Origin: Salegentibacter sp. Hel_I_6
GTDB lineage: Bacteria > Bacteroidota > Bacteroidia > Flavobacteriales > Flavobacteriaceae
Direction of reading: 5' to 3'
DNA: 64,000 nt
NCBI RefSeq assembly: GCF_000745315.1
Contig: NZ_JQNQ01000001.1
Location: 806,001-870,000, forward strand
Shown here: positions 17,854 through 26,274 of the stretch, piece by piece
Layout of the letters: every line of letters starts with the position of its first letter
Numbering within the stretch: the stretch's first letter is position 1
Notes under the pieces: generated by a model
The model's database searches: none
What the model saw: only the letters and a program-made list of their open reading frames with translations
Told to the model about the DNA's origin: nothing
Made by a program: the position numbers and the translations under genes

Positions 17854-18878
17854 TGTATATCAGCATCTCTCCTCAGAAAACCGGTGCCGCTTTTTCCAAA
17901 AGTGCAGGGGATTTTGTGAACTATCTGGAAAAAGAAAACGAAGGAAAAAGCCCGATGGAAAAGGAATATTTCTTTAATCAGTATGATGATAATATAAAAC
18001 CCTACGAAGTGATTAAAGGAATTGATGGGAATACTGCGAAATTAAAAACCAAAGAGCCCAAATATTACTCGATTACTATGAGTCCCAGCCAGTACGAATT
18101 AAAACACATTCGTAACAATCCTGAAAAGCTAAAGGCCTTTGTCCGTGACGCGATGAAGGAGTATGCCGCGTCTTTCAATCGGGAAATAGGTGGCAGGCCT
18201 GTGGGTGTTGATGACCTGAAATATTACGCTAAAATTGAATACGAGCGAACTTATAAAAGTAACGATATAGCAGTAAAAGAAAATAAACCCTATAGCAAGC
18301 AAATAGCGCACCTTAAAAATGAACTTCGGAAGGTAGAACGTGGGGAGATTTCAGGGCGCACCAGGAAACTTGAAAATAAAATTCAAAAGCTAGTCCGGGA
18401 TGCGCCTTATAAAATCCAAGGCAAGGTGATAGAACCGGGAATGAAAAAGGAAGGACTGCAAAGTCATGTCCATATTATCGTAAGCCGAAAAGATGCCTCA
18501 AACAAATACAGTCTTTCTCCCGGTAGTAAATACAAAGCTTCTGAAGTGGAGATGCATGGTAAAATGGTCAAGCGGGGTTTTGAGCGGGATCGCTTTTTTC
18601 AGAATTCTGAAAAAGCTTTTGACAAGATGTTCCAGTACAACCGGAATTATGTGGAAAGTTATGCTGCTAAAAAGATGCTGAGTAAAGATCTAAAACAATA
18701 TTTTTTAGGCTTAAAAAACCTGGGGATCAATGAGAAAAAGATCGCTTTTAAAATGATCCGACAAGCGGGCTTGCAGTTGCCCGTATTAAACCTGCCGACT
18801 AATAAAGTTGGTTTCATCTATAAACAATTAAAAAAAGTCATCGAAACCGGTATTAAATCAAGTTCTATCGGTTATTAA
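17853..18878 (+). CDS. MobB-type relaxase (mobilization protein)
   Basis: 341 residues. The N-terminal domain shows FVNYLEKENEG and YYSITMSPSQYEL near the start, and a His pair with alternate hydrophobics in LQSHVHIIVSRKD (about 199-211), the metal-binding HxH type site of relaxases. A conserved basic C-terminal part (QYFLGLKNLGINEKKIAFKM) follows. It resembles the MobB/DUF5712 relaxases of Bacteroidota mobilizable elements, which nick oriT and lead the strand into the recipient through another element's mating channel. No coupling protein or type IV secretion gene is in view, so the element would be mobilizable only. Confidence 0.75.
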   Translation: MYISISPQKTGAAFSKSAGDFVNYLEKENEGKSPMEKEYFFNQYDDNIKPYEVIKGIDGNTAKLKTKEPKYYSITMSPSQYELKHIRNNPEKLKAFVRDAMKEYAASFNREIGGRPVGVDDLKYYAKIEYERTYKSNDIAVKENKPYSKQIAHLKNELRKVERGEISGRTRKLENKIQKLVRDAPYKIQGKVIEPGMKKEGLQSHVHIIVSRKDASNKYSLSPGSKYKASEVEMHGKMVKRGFERDRFFQNSEKAFDKMFQYNRNYVESYAAKKMLSKDLKQYFLGLKNLGINEKKIAFKMIRQAGLQLPVLNLPTNKVGFIYKQLKKVIETGIKSSSIGY

Positions 18879-18889
18879 AATTAACTGTT

Positions 18890-18994
18890 ATGCTGTCAAT
18901 TATTCTTTTTTTTAATGCAACACCTGGAATTGAATTTTCCCAAAGATATGAAGAAGCAAAAGCGATATACAAAACTGAAAACTTACGGACATGA
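18890..18994 (+). CDS. short gene overlapping the next start codon
   Basis: A 34-codon frame (ATG 18890, TGA 18992-18994) ends in ATGA with the ATG of the following gene, a common sign of translational coupling. It begins 11 bp after the relaxase stop. The product has a hydrophobic start (MLSIILFFNA) and a charged end. It may be a leader frame rather than a functional protein. Confidence 0.35.
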   Translation: MLSIILFFNATPGIEFSQRYEEAKAIYKTENLRT

Positions 18995-19671
18995 GCCAAG
19001 TCAATTACATTAGCCACTTAAATGGGGTATTGCGTAAATTCGCTGATGATGACAATATCTCGTCTTCTCACCGCAGTTTATACCTAGCATTTTTTGAATT
19101 GTGGAACCAAAAACGTTTTCCAAAGACGATTATGCTTAACAGTAAACAGGTGATGGCACTGGCCAAAATACGTTCCAGAACGACCTACCACAAATTACTT
19201 CGGGACCTAACAAACTGGGGATATCTTAAATACCATCCCTCCACTAGTCCACATATGGGATCGCTCGTGGAGATGTCCAGATTTGATACACAACCTGATC
19301 AAAAAATGGACAGGACTTATCCAGTTTCTGAACAGGTACCTGTCCAAAAATTGGTATCTTTTAATAAACATAAGAGTAAACATATAATAAACTCTTTTAT
19401 AAATACTTGTCCAAAAAATGAACAAGAGGTTATTGAGTTTTTCAGAGAAGAAAAAAGAAGCGTCCTGGAGGCTAAAAATTTCTATAATTTTTATGAATCC
19501 ATAGGCTGGAAATTAAATGGTAAAAATCCGATCACAAACTGGCAGGCCTGTGCCCGAAATTGGATGCTAAAGGCTAATGAGATAAAAAAAGAGCTAAAGT
19601 CTAATTCACTGTCCCGATGGAGGGACAACTTGCATACTAGTAAGGATAAAAATTATGGAGAGCCGTTATAG
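18991..19671 (+). CDS. winged-helix, replisome-organiser-like protein of a mobile element
   Basis: 226 residues. The N-terminal part (about 20-85: SSSHRSLYLAFFELWNQ, LNSKQVMALAKIRSRTTYHK, LLRDLTNWGYLKYHP) is a winged helix of the type used by plasmid and phage replication proteins. The C-terminal part (about 150-200: NFYNFYESIGWKLNGKNPI, NWQACARNWM) resembles DnaD-like domains. It probably acts in replication or regulation of the mobilizable element. It is followed by a strong hairpin terminator. Confidence 0.6.
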   Translation: MSQVNYISHLNGVLRKFADDDNISSSHRSLYLAFFELWNQKRFPKTIMLNSKQVMALAKIRSRTTYHKLLRDLTNWGYLKYHPSTSPHMGSLVEMSRFDTQPDQKMDRTYPVSEQVPVQKLVSFNKHKSKHIINSFINTCPKNEQEVIEFFREEKRSVLEAKNFYNFYESIGWKLNGKNPITNWQACARNWMLKANEIKKELKSNSLSRWRDNLHTSKDKNYGEPL

Positions 19672-19740
19672 GGAGATAGGCTAATTACTGCTTTATGTAT
19701 AATAAATTCAAACCAATTATGAATTTTTCAATAATAATAG

Positions 19741-19776
19741 TAATATCCTTCAATATCAAAATACTGAAGGATATTA
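19741..19776. terminator. hairpin terminator between convergent genes
   Basis: TAATATCCTTCA at 19741-19752 pairs exactly with TGAAGGATATTA at 19765-19776, with a 12-nt loop. It lies between the winged-helix gene (plus strand) and the copper-type cluster (minus strand), so it can serve both directions and marks the border between the mobilization module and the next module. Confidence 0.75.
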
Positions 19777-19824
19777 TTTCTAAGGTACGCTCATTATTTA
19801 AGATTACAGATAAATACCCGAATT

Positions 19825-20820
19825 TTAATAAAGTGTATAATTGAGATGAATCCCTAATCGTTGAATGGCTTCCACATTCCCCGAATTCAAATTTTGGACA
19901 ATGGGCAGCATAAGGTTTACGCCCATAGAAAACCTATTATAACTCGTTTCCAGGCCTAACCTCCCAAAAACAATATCACCTTTAGTATCTCTTACCCCTT
20001 GCCCGTAATTTTTGTTTTCCCCAAAAACTTCCCCAGAAATTCCAACAGCAGGGGTTAACCCCCAAATCGAATTTGTGGTAATATTTTTGTAAATATTAAT
20101 CCCGTAATTTAACTGATTTCCAAATTCATAAGCATCAGCATTTTCGGTTTTAATGGTATAATTAAGCAGCGCCCCGGCACCCCAGGTTTTATAAGTTACC
20201 AAATAATCTGTAGCAAAAATATAATCCCAGCTACCGGTACCTACCTGGAAACCGGGATTTACACTGCCTTCGTTATTAGCCCTGTTGTATTCCCCTGTAG
20301 GAGCCTTTAAACCACCTCCAAGTGACAAACTATGTTTGAACAAAACTTCCTGCTCGGGCAACCATCCATCCATCTTTGGGCTAATAAGTTTATAAAAAGC
20401 CAGGATATTGATATCGCCCAGCCCTGAAATATTTTGGGTTTCCCCATCTTCAAATTGCCTATTATGAAAATGGTAGGGAAGGATGGCATTTAGCGTTATT
20501 TTTTCTGAAACCTTTATTTGGGACCAAGCTTGCAGGGTATTAAAATGTTCATCGATCCAGGGGGAATTGTTATAAATCCCATCTAAGGACCGGTAATGTT
20601 GATTGATGTAGCGCAGTCCCACAAAATTATTGTTCAACAGGGTACCATACCCCATACTCCCGCCATTCCCACTACAGCCGCAAATATCACATTCTTCCCA
20701 ATAGTTCAAAGTTTCAAAAACAGAAAGACTGTCTTTTACTTTAGCACTGCCCTTTAGCGGAAATATCCACAAAAGACTTATTATAAATACGGTTTTAATA
20801 TTCAGCAAATCGTTCATCAT
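19825..20820 (-). CDS. outer-membrane porin-like protein with N-terminal Cys cluster, copper-cluster associated
   Basis: 331 residues. A signal peptide (about 1-26) is followed by CDICGCSGNGGSMGYG, a CxxCxC cluster that could bind a metal, and then about 270 residues of beta strands with Gly/aromatic turns ending in a terminal Tyr, as in an outer-membrane barrel of the MetA-like/transporter type. It is the last gene of a set with MbnH- and MbnP-like genes, and its start overlaps the end of the MbnH gene by 26 bp. A role in passing metal or metal-peptide across the outer membrane fits the context, but no substrate can be read from the sequence. Confidence 0.7.
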   Translation of the reverse strand: MMNDLLNIKTVFIISLLWIFPLKGSAKVKDSLSVFETLNYWEECDICGCSGNGGSMGYGTLLNNNFVGLRYINQHYRSLDGIYNNSPWIDEHFNTLQAWSQIKVSEKITLNAILPYHFHNRQFEDGETQNISGLGDINILAFYKLISPKMDGWLPEQEVLFKHSLSLGGGLKAPTGEYNRANNEGSVNPGFQVGTGSWDYIFATDYLVTYKTWGAGALLNYTIKTENADAYEFGNQLNYGINIYKNITTNSIWGLTPAVGISGEVFGENKNYGQGVRDTKGDIVFGRLGLETSYNRFSMGVNLMLPIVQNLNSGNVEAIQRLGIHLNYTLY

Positions 20821-21904
20821 TTAAATAAGTTTCATCGGTAAGGGTGTTCATAAAAGCCAGCAAAGCTTCTTTTTCTTCTTCGCTGAGATTAATCCCCAAC
20901 CTGTTATTTTGTTTTAAAATTGGATCCAGGGTTTCTGAATCATGCACGCCACTGTCATAAAAATCAAGTACCGATTCCAGGCTTCCAAAGCGGCCATCGT
21001 GCATATAAGGAGCGGTAACCGCAACATTCCTAAGGCTTGGCACTTTAAATTTATAGCGGTCGCTTTTACTGCCACTTACTTCTTCCCTCCCCACATCATT
21101 AATCCCTGGGTAAGGCGGCAATCCGTTATTCCTAAAGGCATCATCGGTAAATAAATCAGAAGTATGGCAACTGGCGCATTTTTGCTGAAAAACTTCTAAT
21201 CCATACTTTTCCTTATCGGTAAAATCACCACCGTTTTCGCCACGCACATGCTTATCGTATTTGCTATCGGCTGAAATCATCATCACCATAAATTGAGATA
21301 AGGCTTTAAGCATATTTTCATTATTTACCGCTTCATTCGTAAAAGCCGCGGCAAACAGCTGCCGGTACTCCGAATCGTTTCTAAGTTTAGCAATTACATT
21401 TGTCATCGTTTCCCCCATTTCCACTTCATTAGTTATGGGAATAATGGGAAATAAATCTAAATGCGAAGTAGCGCCGTCCCATGCAAATTCCTTCTGAAAA
21501 GCCATATTTTGGATGGCCGGTGCATTTCTTATTCCTTCCAGATCGTCTATACCGTGGCTAAACTGATGCCCGTGATGGGTAAAGGCAAAACGTTGCTCGT
21601 GGCAAAAGCCACAGGAAATAAATCCATTTCCAGATAAACCCCCTTCATAGAATAGTTTCTTCCCCAACTGAAACCCGTTTTTTGTAGGCGGATTGGCTTC
21701 CAAATCGTAGGTCATAGCCGGAAAATTAGAAGGAATATTCACTTCTAAATTTTCATCTATCGGGATATATTCCGCCTCTTCTTTTGAGCAGCTGAACAGC
21801 AATAGGCCACAAATTACCGGTAATAAGCGCTTTTTTAGAAAGTAAAATTTCCCCGAAGATGAGTTCGGGGAAATTCTTGGCTTAATGGTGACCACCTTCT
21901 CCAT
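20795..21904 (-). CDS. di-heme cytochrome c peroxidase family protein (MbnH-like)
   Basis: Two CxxCH haem sites are present, SCGFCHE and SCHTS (in CASCHT), in the CCP/MauG fold, with ligand-region motifs RNAPAIQNMAFQ, FAWDGATSHLD, VPSLRNVAVTAPYMHDGRFG and SLESVLDFYDSG. A lipobox LLFSCSKEE shows a lipoprotein. The neighbour is an MbnP-like gene; in the known pair MbnH oxidises a Trp of MbnP to kynurenine, so that role is likely here. The start is uncertain. The open frame reaches 21940, Met codons exist at 21940 and 21904, and a hairpin (21846-21875) separates them from the signal peptide, which has no ATG of its own. Confidence 0.8.
   Translation of the reverse strand: MEKVVTIKPRISPNSSSGKFYFLKKRLLPVICGLLLFSCSKEEAEYIPIDENLEVNIPSNFPAMTYDLEANPPTKNGFQLGKKLFYEGGLSGNGFISCGFCHEQRFAFTHHGHQFSHGIDDLEGIRNAPAIQNMAFQKEFAWDGATSHLDLFPIIPITNEVEMGETMTNVIAKLRNDSEYRQLFAAAFTNEAVNNENMLKALSQFMVMMISADSKYDKHVRGENGGDFTDKEKYGLEVFQQKCASCHTSDLFTDDAFRNNGLPPYPGINDVGREEVSGSKSDRYKFKVPSLRNVAVTAPYMHDGRFGSLESVLDFYDSGVHDSETLDPILKQNNRLGINLSEEEKEALLAFMNTLTDETYLNDERFAEY
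21846..21875 (-). promoter_or_regulatory. hairpin between the MbnP and MbnH genes
   Basis: AATTTCCCCGAA pairs exactly with TTCGGGGAAATT around a six-base loop. It lies directly after the MbnP stop and just before the MbnH lipoprotein signal. It may be an RNA-stability element or attenuator that makes more MbnP than MbnH. It also explains why the MbnH start is hard to place. Confidence 0.55.
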
Positions 21905-22679
21905 TGTGGATATGGTGAACGCTAAACATTTCCAGCGCATTTTCTGCTATTTGTGGAGATTTTACCTCATCGATCATCACTACCGGGGCCTCAGATAAAT
22001 GGATTTTATGGCTACCGTCCAGTATGGTACCGGCATCCACTTCAAAATGAACCAGCGGACTTAAAGTGGCGCTAACCACCGCATCTGATGGGAAATTCAC
22101 CTCAACTTCCTTATAATTATCCAGGCTGCTCCCGTGGCTGCCCATATGGATTTTAAATTCGGTTGCTTCGGTATGGCTTTCTGATGTAAAAGTTCCTTCG
22201 AAATTCAGGAATTTATAACCGGCCTGCCAGGACCACATCATTTCGTTTTGCTCGGCTATTTCCAGGAAATCACCCTGGCCTTCGGCTCCTTGTTGGTATT
22301 TTTCCTGGTCAACCCCTACCCCAAAGCGTATGGCTGTATAATTTCCTGCCGGAATATTTTCCAGGACCACTTCAGTTAGGTTATTTTCTTCACTTATCAC
22401 AAAATAACTTTCGTCTTTGGGATAGGTAAATTCTTCCCCATTTTCATCGATAAGTACAAAATTGCTCACAATGTAGTTGAAACGGTATATGCTCAAGGTT
22501 TCATTATTCCCGTTCGAATAAGTTGTGCTGCCGAGCAAAAGATCATCCCCCGAAATGCTATTATCAAATTCCAGGGTAATATTGTTTTCCCCGGAAAGCG
22601 TTACTTCCTCATCATCGCTTTCACAAGAGGAAACTATAAAAAGGCTTAAAAGAAACAGTAATCTAAAATTATTTTTCAT
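21882..22679 (-). CDS. MbnP-family copper-type lipoprotein
   Basis: 265 residues. Lipoprotein signal FLLSLFIVSSCESDDEE; beta-sandwich domain with YRFNYIVSNFVLIDENG, NIPAGNYTAIRFGVGVDQEK, NEMMWSWQAGYKFLNFEG and FKIHMGSHGS; and a His-rich end (SVHHIHNGEGGHH). The MMWSWQxGYK segment is characteristic of MbnP, whose conserved Trp is oxidised to kynurenine by the neighbouring di-haem MbnH and then takes part in copper binding. The His-rich tail adds possible metal ligands. It is upstream of the MbnH gene in the same transcript. Confidence 0.8.
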   Translation of the reverse strand: MKNNFRLLFLLSLFIVSSCESDDEEVTLSGENNITLEFDNSISGDDLLLGSTTYSNGNNETLSIYRFNYIVSNFVLIDENGEEFTYPKDESYFVISEENNLTEVVLENIPAGNYTAIRFGVGVDQEKYQQGAEGQGDFLEIAEQNEMMWSWQAGYKFLNFEGTFTSESHTEATEFKIHMGSHGSSLDNYKEVEVNFPSDAVVSATLSPLVHFEVDAGTILDGSHKIHLSEAPVVMIDEVKSPQIAENALEMFSVHHIHNGEGGHH

Positions 22680-22767
22680 CGTTAATTTATTTAAATATAT
22701 TCATAGTGCATCCTATACTGTGGCATTTTCCACAGCATTACGGATTTAAAAACCAATCATTTTTAGC

Positions 22768-23172
22768 TTAGCAAATGGGCGGTCTTAGCAACTGAATTTT
22801 AAATAAATAAGAATAGGTATTTGGTAACTCTCGAATTTCCTGCTTTCTCGAAGCGATTATGGACTGACCTATTTGATAGGTTCCCGGATCGCTAAAAAAT
22901 ACCAGTTGTATTTCGAAACCGGGTTTGGCCCTCTGTTCGCCGGGAAGTTGTTTTTCGGCCTCATCGGCAAGACTTTTCATTAGGTAGCACTGCCCGTTAC
23001 AATTAAGTTCAGGCTTGTTTTTGTTTTCGCAAAGTACCCGGGCGATATAATCATAATTCACCATGTACTCCAAAACCGGAAAGACCGGTTTAAAGCACAT
23101 AATAAACATAATTATATAAAGGGCGGGCGTTTTCAGGCTAAGTGTATTATTCGCTAAGCAAATCGCGGGCAT
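22768..23172 (-). CDS. small conserved Cys-motif protein (paralogue of 23667-24035)
   Basis: Up to 134 residues; the start may be the internal Met before CFKPVFPVLEYMVNYDYIA. It has one hydrophobic N-terminal segment, then VLCENKNKPELNCNGQCYLM and a polar C-terminal part ending LRPPIC. The second copy 500 bp upstream has the same VLCxNKxKPxLxCNGxCYLM motif and a RPPI ending. Three Cys in that motif plus the copper-type neighbours suggest metal binding, but no function is known to me. It overlaps the following lipoprotein gene start by 26 bp. Confidence 0.65.
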   Translation of the reverse strand: MPAICLANNTLSLKTPALYIIMFIMCFKPVFPVLEYMVNYDYIARVLCENKNKPELNCNGQCYLMKSLADEAEKQLPGEQRAKPGFEIQLVFFSDPGTYQIGQSIIASRKQEIRELPNTYSYLFKIQLLRPPIC

Positions 23173-23590
23173 GCTCCATACTCGAATTTACCGCATTCTT
23201 CATTTTTCTTACTTCTTCTAACTCTTTTTCTAGCCCCTGGTTTTTGGTAAGAATTTCTTCTTCAGAAAGCTCTTCCAATGCGGGCTGGTTTCTAACGTAT
23301 TCATCGGTAAAACCGTGCATCCATTCCATCATAAAATCGTACGCATTTTCAAGGTCTTGATTCGCTTTAGCATACTTTTTAGTACTGGTAGAATCAGCAT
23401 CAATTTTCTTTTTCAAATCCATAGAAAGGGCATTCAGTTCGCCCATTTTTGGCATCACCTCATCGTGAACTCGAAGTACCTCGTTAAAGTTTTGTTCATA
23501 CGCTTTCTGGGCATCAGAAGTATTGTCACACGACCATAAAACTGCACCAAAAAATAGCAGTATGAACCAGTGTTTTTTCACCAGTTTCAT
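23147..23590 (-). CDS. small helical lipoprotein, unknown function
   Basis: 147 residues. Lipobox VLWSCDN after a signal segment, then an almost fully alpha-helical, charged protein with a conserved-looking Met/Trp patch (YDFMMEWMHGF, about 85-95). Such proteins are often called viral A-type inclusion proteins in flavobacterial genomes, which says nothing about function. The MMEWMHGF patch in a periplasmic helical protein next to copper-type genes could be a metal site; this is speculation from context. Confidence 0.6.
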   Translation of the reverse strand: MKLVKKHWFILLFFGAVLWSCDNTSDAQKAYEQNFNEVLRVHDEVMPKMGELNALSMDLKKKIDADSTSTKKYAKANQDLENAYDFMMEWMHGFTDEYVRNQPALEELSEEEILTKNQGLEKELEEVRKMKNAVNSSMEHARDLLSE

Positions 23591-23666
23591 AATTATCCTT
23601 TAATGTTTATAATAAAATAGGTAATCCGCCATTACCCAAGCGGATTAAAGTAAAATGTAAGATGCA

Positions 23667-24035
23667 CTAGCTAATGGGTGGACGGAAGACTTGTCCTGCA
23701 ATCAGGAATTTGTAGGATTCAATAGAATTAGTATTGATATGAAGTCGACTTTTGAACTCAAAGTCGAGTACCTTTGATGAAGCACGATTTTCAGTAAAAT
23801 ATAATAGTTGAAAATCTAATTTTTTAGAAGGGATTTCGGTAGGATCACCGGTTTCATCGGAAGCTTCTGCCAGAGATTGCATCAAGTAGCATTTACCGTT
23901 ACACTCCAACTTTGGCTTATCTTTATTGATACACAACACTTCTGAAATATACTCATAGTTTAAAACATACTCCGCATAAGGCGAAAAAGGCCGAAGCACT
24001 ATAAAAAGGGCGAGTATGGGAAACAGGTATTTCAC
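23667..24035 (-). CDS. small conserved Cys-motif protein (paralogue of 22768-23172)
   Basis: 122 residues from a GTG codon at 24035. A hydrophobic N-terminus, then NYEYISEVLCINKDKPKLEC and CNGKCYLMQSL, and the end VFRPPIS. It shares motif and ending with the gene at 22768-23172, so the pair arose by duplication and then diverged strongly. It is the first gene of the copper-type set. A possible TAnnTTTG promoter box (TACCTTTG, 24040-24047) lies only a few bases before the GTG, which would give a leaderless or nearly leaderless message. Confidence 0.65.
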   Translation of the reverse strand: MKYLFPILALFIVLRPFSPYAEYVLNYEYISEVLCINKDKPKLECNGKCYLMQSLAEASDETGDPTEIPSKKLDFQLLYFTENRASSKVLDFEFKSRLHINTNSIESYKFLIAGQVFRPPIS

Positions 24036-24405
24036 TTTGCAAAGGTAATTTATAAATAATTTATGGTGAAATTTTATTTTTTTATTATAAAAAAATTTAA
24101 ATAGGATGCTAGGATTTATTTGAGCATTTCAATTCCAGAAACGAATTATGGTTATATCAGAACCTTGTGCCATTCGTTGAAAATTACCTGAAAGCTTCTC
24201 AAGAATTTCCAAACGCTGATATTTATGTTTGTAGGTAATCTTGCTTCAATTAGAAGGTAAAAAACAACAAGTTTCTTTCTTAAAAACTTCAATTTCATAT
24301 CTTAAATGTTATAGTACTATATTAATCAATAATGCAATAGGGCTTCATTAATTGAACCCCCATCTAGCTTATAGTAATACCAGAAATTATTTTGGTTCCA
24401 ATACT
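24036..24405. other. 370-bp intergenic region, no gene seen
   Basis: AT-rich. Apart from the possible promoter box at 24040-24047 for the minus-strand small gene, I see no coding frame, repeat or hairpin of note. It separates the copper-type set from the serine hydrolase genes, both on the minus strand. Confidence 0.4.
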
Positions 24406-26265
24406 TTAGTAATTCCATAGCATTATTGCAAACCACCCTTGAAAAGTACAATAAGCAATAATTATGGCAGATCCCATTATATACCATCCATTTAAAAATT
24501 TTCCTGTCGTGCTAAAGCTATTCCATTGCTTTTGTACAAAATATACTGCTGCAAAAAACAAAAAGGGCGCCAGTAAGGAAGTGATAAAAATAAATATTGA
24601 AAGGAAGCTTATACTGCCCAGCTTCTTCAGGCTGTCGAGCGAAGAATTCAGTAGGAAAATAATCAAAGAAGAAAAGATCAACCAATATGGCAATGCCAGG
24701 ATAATTGATCTGTAAAGCCTGTCCTTCCGATTTCTCGTAAATGCAAAGCTAATCAGTCGAATTAGAAATAATATAGTTATCGTTAAACCTGCAAGTAAAC
24801 CTAAAATCAATAAAGTCCTCAAAGTTAAAATCCATGTACTACTGACTGGAACCAGCACATCCTCATAGTAATAAAGAGACTTTTCGCCATCATTATCAGT
24901 AAGAAAAAGGGACGGCACAACTTCTCCATTCTCAATAAAAGCATTTCCGGAACACCAGGAATAACTTTCTTCACTTCCCAATCTTTCAATAGCAATTGAA
25001 TCTCCTTCTTTTTTTAGTTTTAAAATATGAAAAGGATAATTGAACAAGCTAAAAATTTCATTCCGGGAATTTAAGATGCGGTACTCCCCTTCCCAAGCTT
25101 CAAATTTACTAGGAATCTCCTGTGCATTAGAGGTGCACACATTTCCAAGGGAATCTTTCCCGGCGAAATGATCCACTAAAATATCCAAAAGTGGACCGTT
25201 TCCAGCACCCCTGTTATTACTAATTGCTATCCCCAGGTTCAAATCCCTGCTATAGATAAAATCGGTTGCAAAACCATTTATGAAGCCATTATGTCCCAGG
25301 AATTTAAGTTCGTTTTCCCCAAAATTTCGTGTATACAGCCCCAAGCTATACCCTTTTTCAATATTATTGGCGTTTTCAAACCAGCCGTGGAGTTCTTCCA
25401 TTTCTTCCACTCCCCTTTTTCCAATCAGCGGAATACTATTTTGCAATTCTTCGTTCAACAGGTACTGTAAAAACCGGGACATATCTTCTGCATTACTCAA
25501 CAATCCTCCAACAGCTTCGCCGGTTAAATTATTACTTTTTGCTAATTTTTGCTTCCCTTCGTATCCCTTTGAAAATTGTGAGGATGGAAGATTCCTCATA
25601 TTTTCACTAATAAATTGAGTCCAGGTCATATTCAAAGGAAACAGCACATGATTCCGAATATATTTTTGATACGGCTGACCTGTGATTTTTTCAATAAGAT
25701 ACCCCAGAATAATATATCCCGGGTTAGAATAGGAATGGACAAGGCCCGGCTTCCACCTACTTTTTAATGATTTTTCGTAAACACTTACTTCCTCTCTTGC
25801 GGTCATTCCGGGTGTAAGTCCTGTTGCAAAAGTAGAAAAATGCATATCGTCAAATCCTGCTTTGTGCTCCAGCAGATGTTTTACTTTAACGGGGTAATCT
25901 TCCTCCCATTTATTCTCAAAAGGAATTTCAGGCGCAATTTCTTTTAGTTCGCTATCTAAGTGTAATTTCCCCTCCCTTACTAATTTCATGATGGCAATTG
26001 CAGTAAAGGTTTTTGAAACCGAACCAATCCTGAACAAGGTTTCAGGATCGACAGGAACTTCGTGCAAAAGGTCTGAATGCCCCATTCCTTTTTGCCAAAG
26101 AATAGAATCTGCAGAAACCACAGTTATAAACAAACCAGGAATATTTTTCTTCTCCATAAATTCCTGAATGAAATCTTGAAAGGCTTCAGGAGGAACTGAT
26201 TGTGCGTTTAGAGGTTTGGATAAAGCAAGTAGACATGCAAGGGTAAAAAATAGTACTCTTTTCAT
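24406..26265 (-). CDS. serine hydrolase (class C beta-lactamase fold) with C-terminal membrane helices
   Basis: 619 residues. Signal peptide (1-21), then the beta-lactamase/penicillin-binding-protein fold (25-375) with the SxxK site in RIGSVSKTFTAIAIMKL, the Tyr motif HSYSNPGYIILGYL, and a third motif region LGHNGFINGF. A small beta domain (about 385-460) and four transmembrane helices (about 480-619) follow. This layout is common in flavobacterial paralogues that probably act on peptides or cell-wall fragments at the inner membrane rather than on antibiotics. It lies 9 bp downstream of a broken paralogue. Confidence 0.85.
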   Translation of the reverse strand: MKRVLFFTLACLLALSKPLNAQSVPPEAFQDFIQEFMEKKNIPGLFITVVSADSILWQKGMGHSDLLHEVPVDPETLFRIGSVSKTFTAIAIMKLVREGKLHLDSELKEIAPEIPFENKWEEDYPVKVKHLLEHKAGFDDMHFSTFATGLTPGMTAREEVSVYEKSLKSRWKPGLVHSYSNPGYIILGYLIEKITGQPYQKYIRNHVLFPLNMTWTQFISENMRNLPSSQFSKGYEGKQKLAKSNNLTGEAVGGLLSNAEDMSRFLQYLLNEELQNSIPLIGKRGVEEMEELHGWFENANNIEKGYSLGLYTRNFGENELKFLGHNGFINGFATDFIYSRDLNLGIAISNNRGAGNGPLLDILVDHFAGKDSLGNVCTSNAQEIPSKFEAWEGEYRILNSRNEIFSLFNYPFHILKLKKEGDSIAIERLGSEESYSWCSGNAFIENGEVVPSLFLTDNDGEKSLYYYEDVLVPVSSTWILTLRTLLILGLLAGLTITILFLIRLISFAFTRNRKDRLYRSIILALPYWLIFSSLIIFLLNSSLDSLKKLGSISFLSIFIFITSLLAPFLFFAAVYFVQKQWNSFSTTGKFLNGWYIMGSAIIIAYCTFQGWFAIMLWNY

Positions 26266-26274
26266 CGTATTGAT

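Noticed and set aside
24406..26265. Antibiotic-resistance class C beta-lactamase
   Set aside because: The protein has membrane helices and a linker domain typical of serine-hydrolase paralogues; nothing indicates drug hydrolysis.
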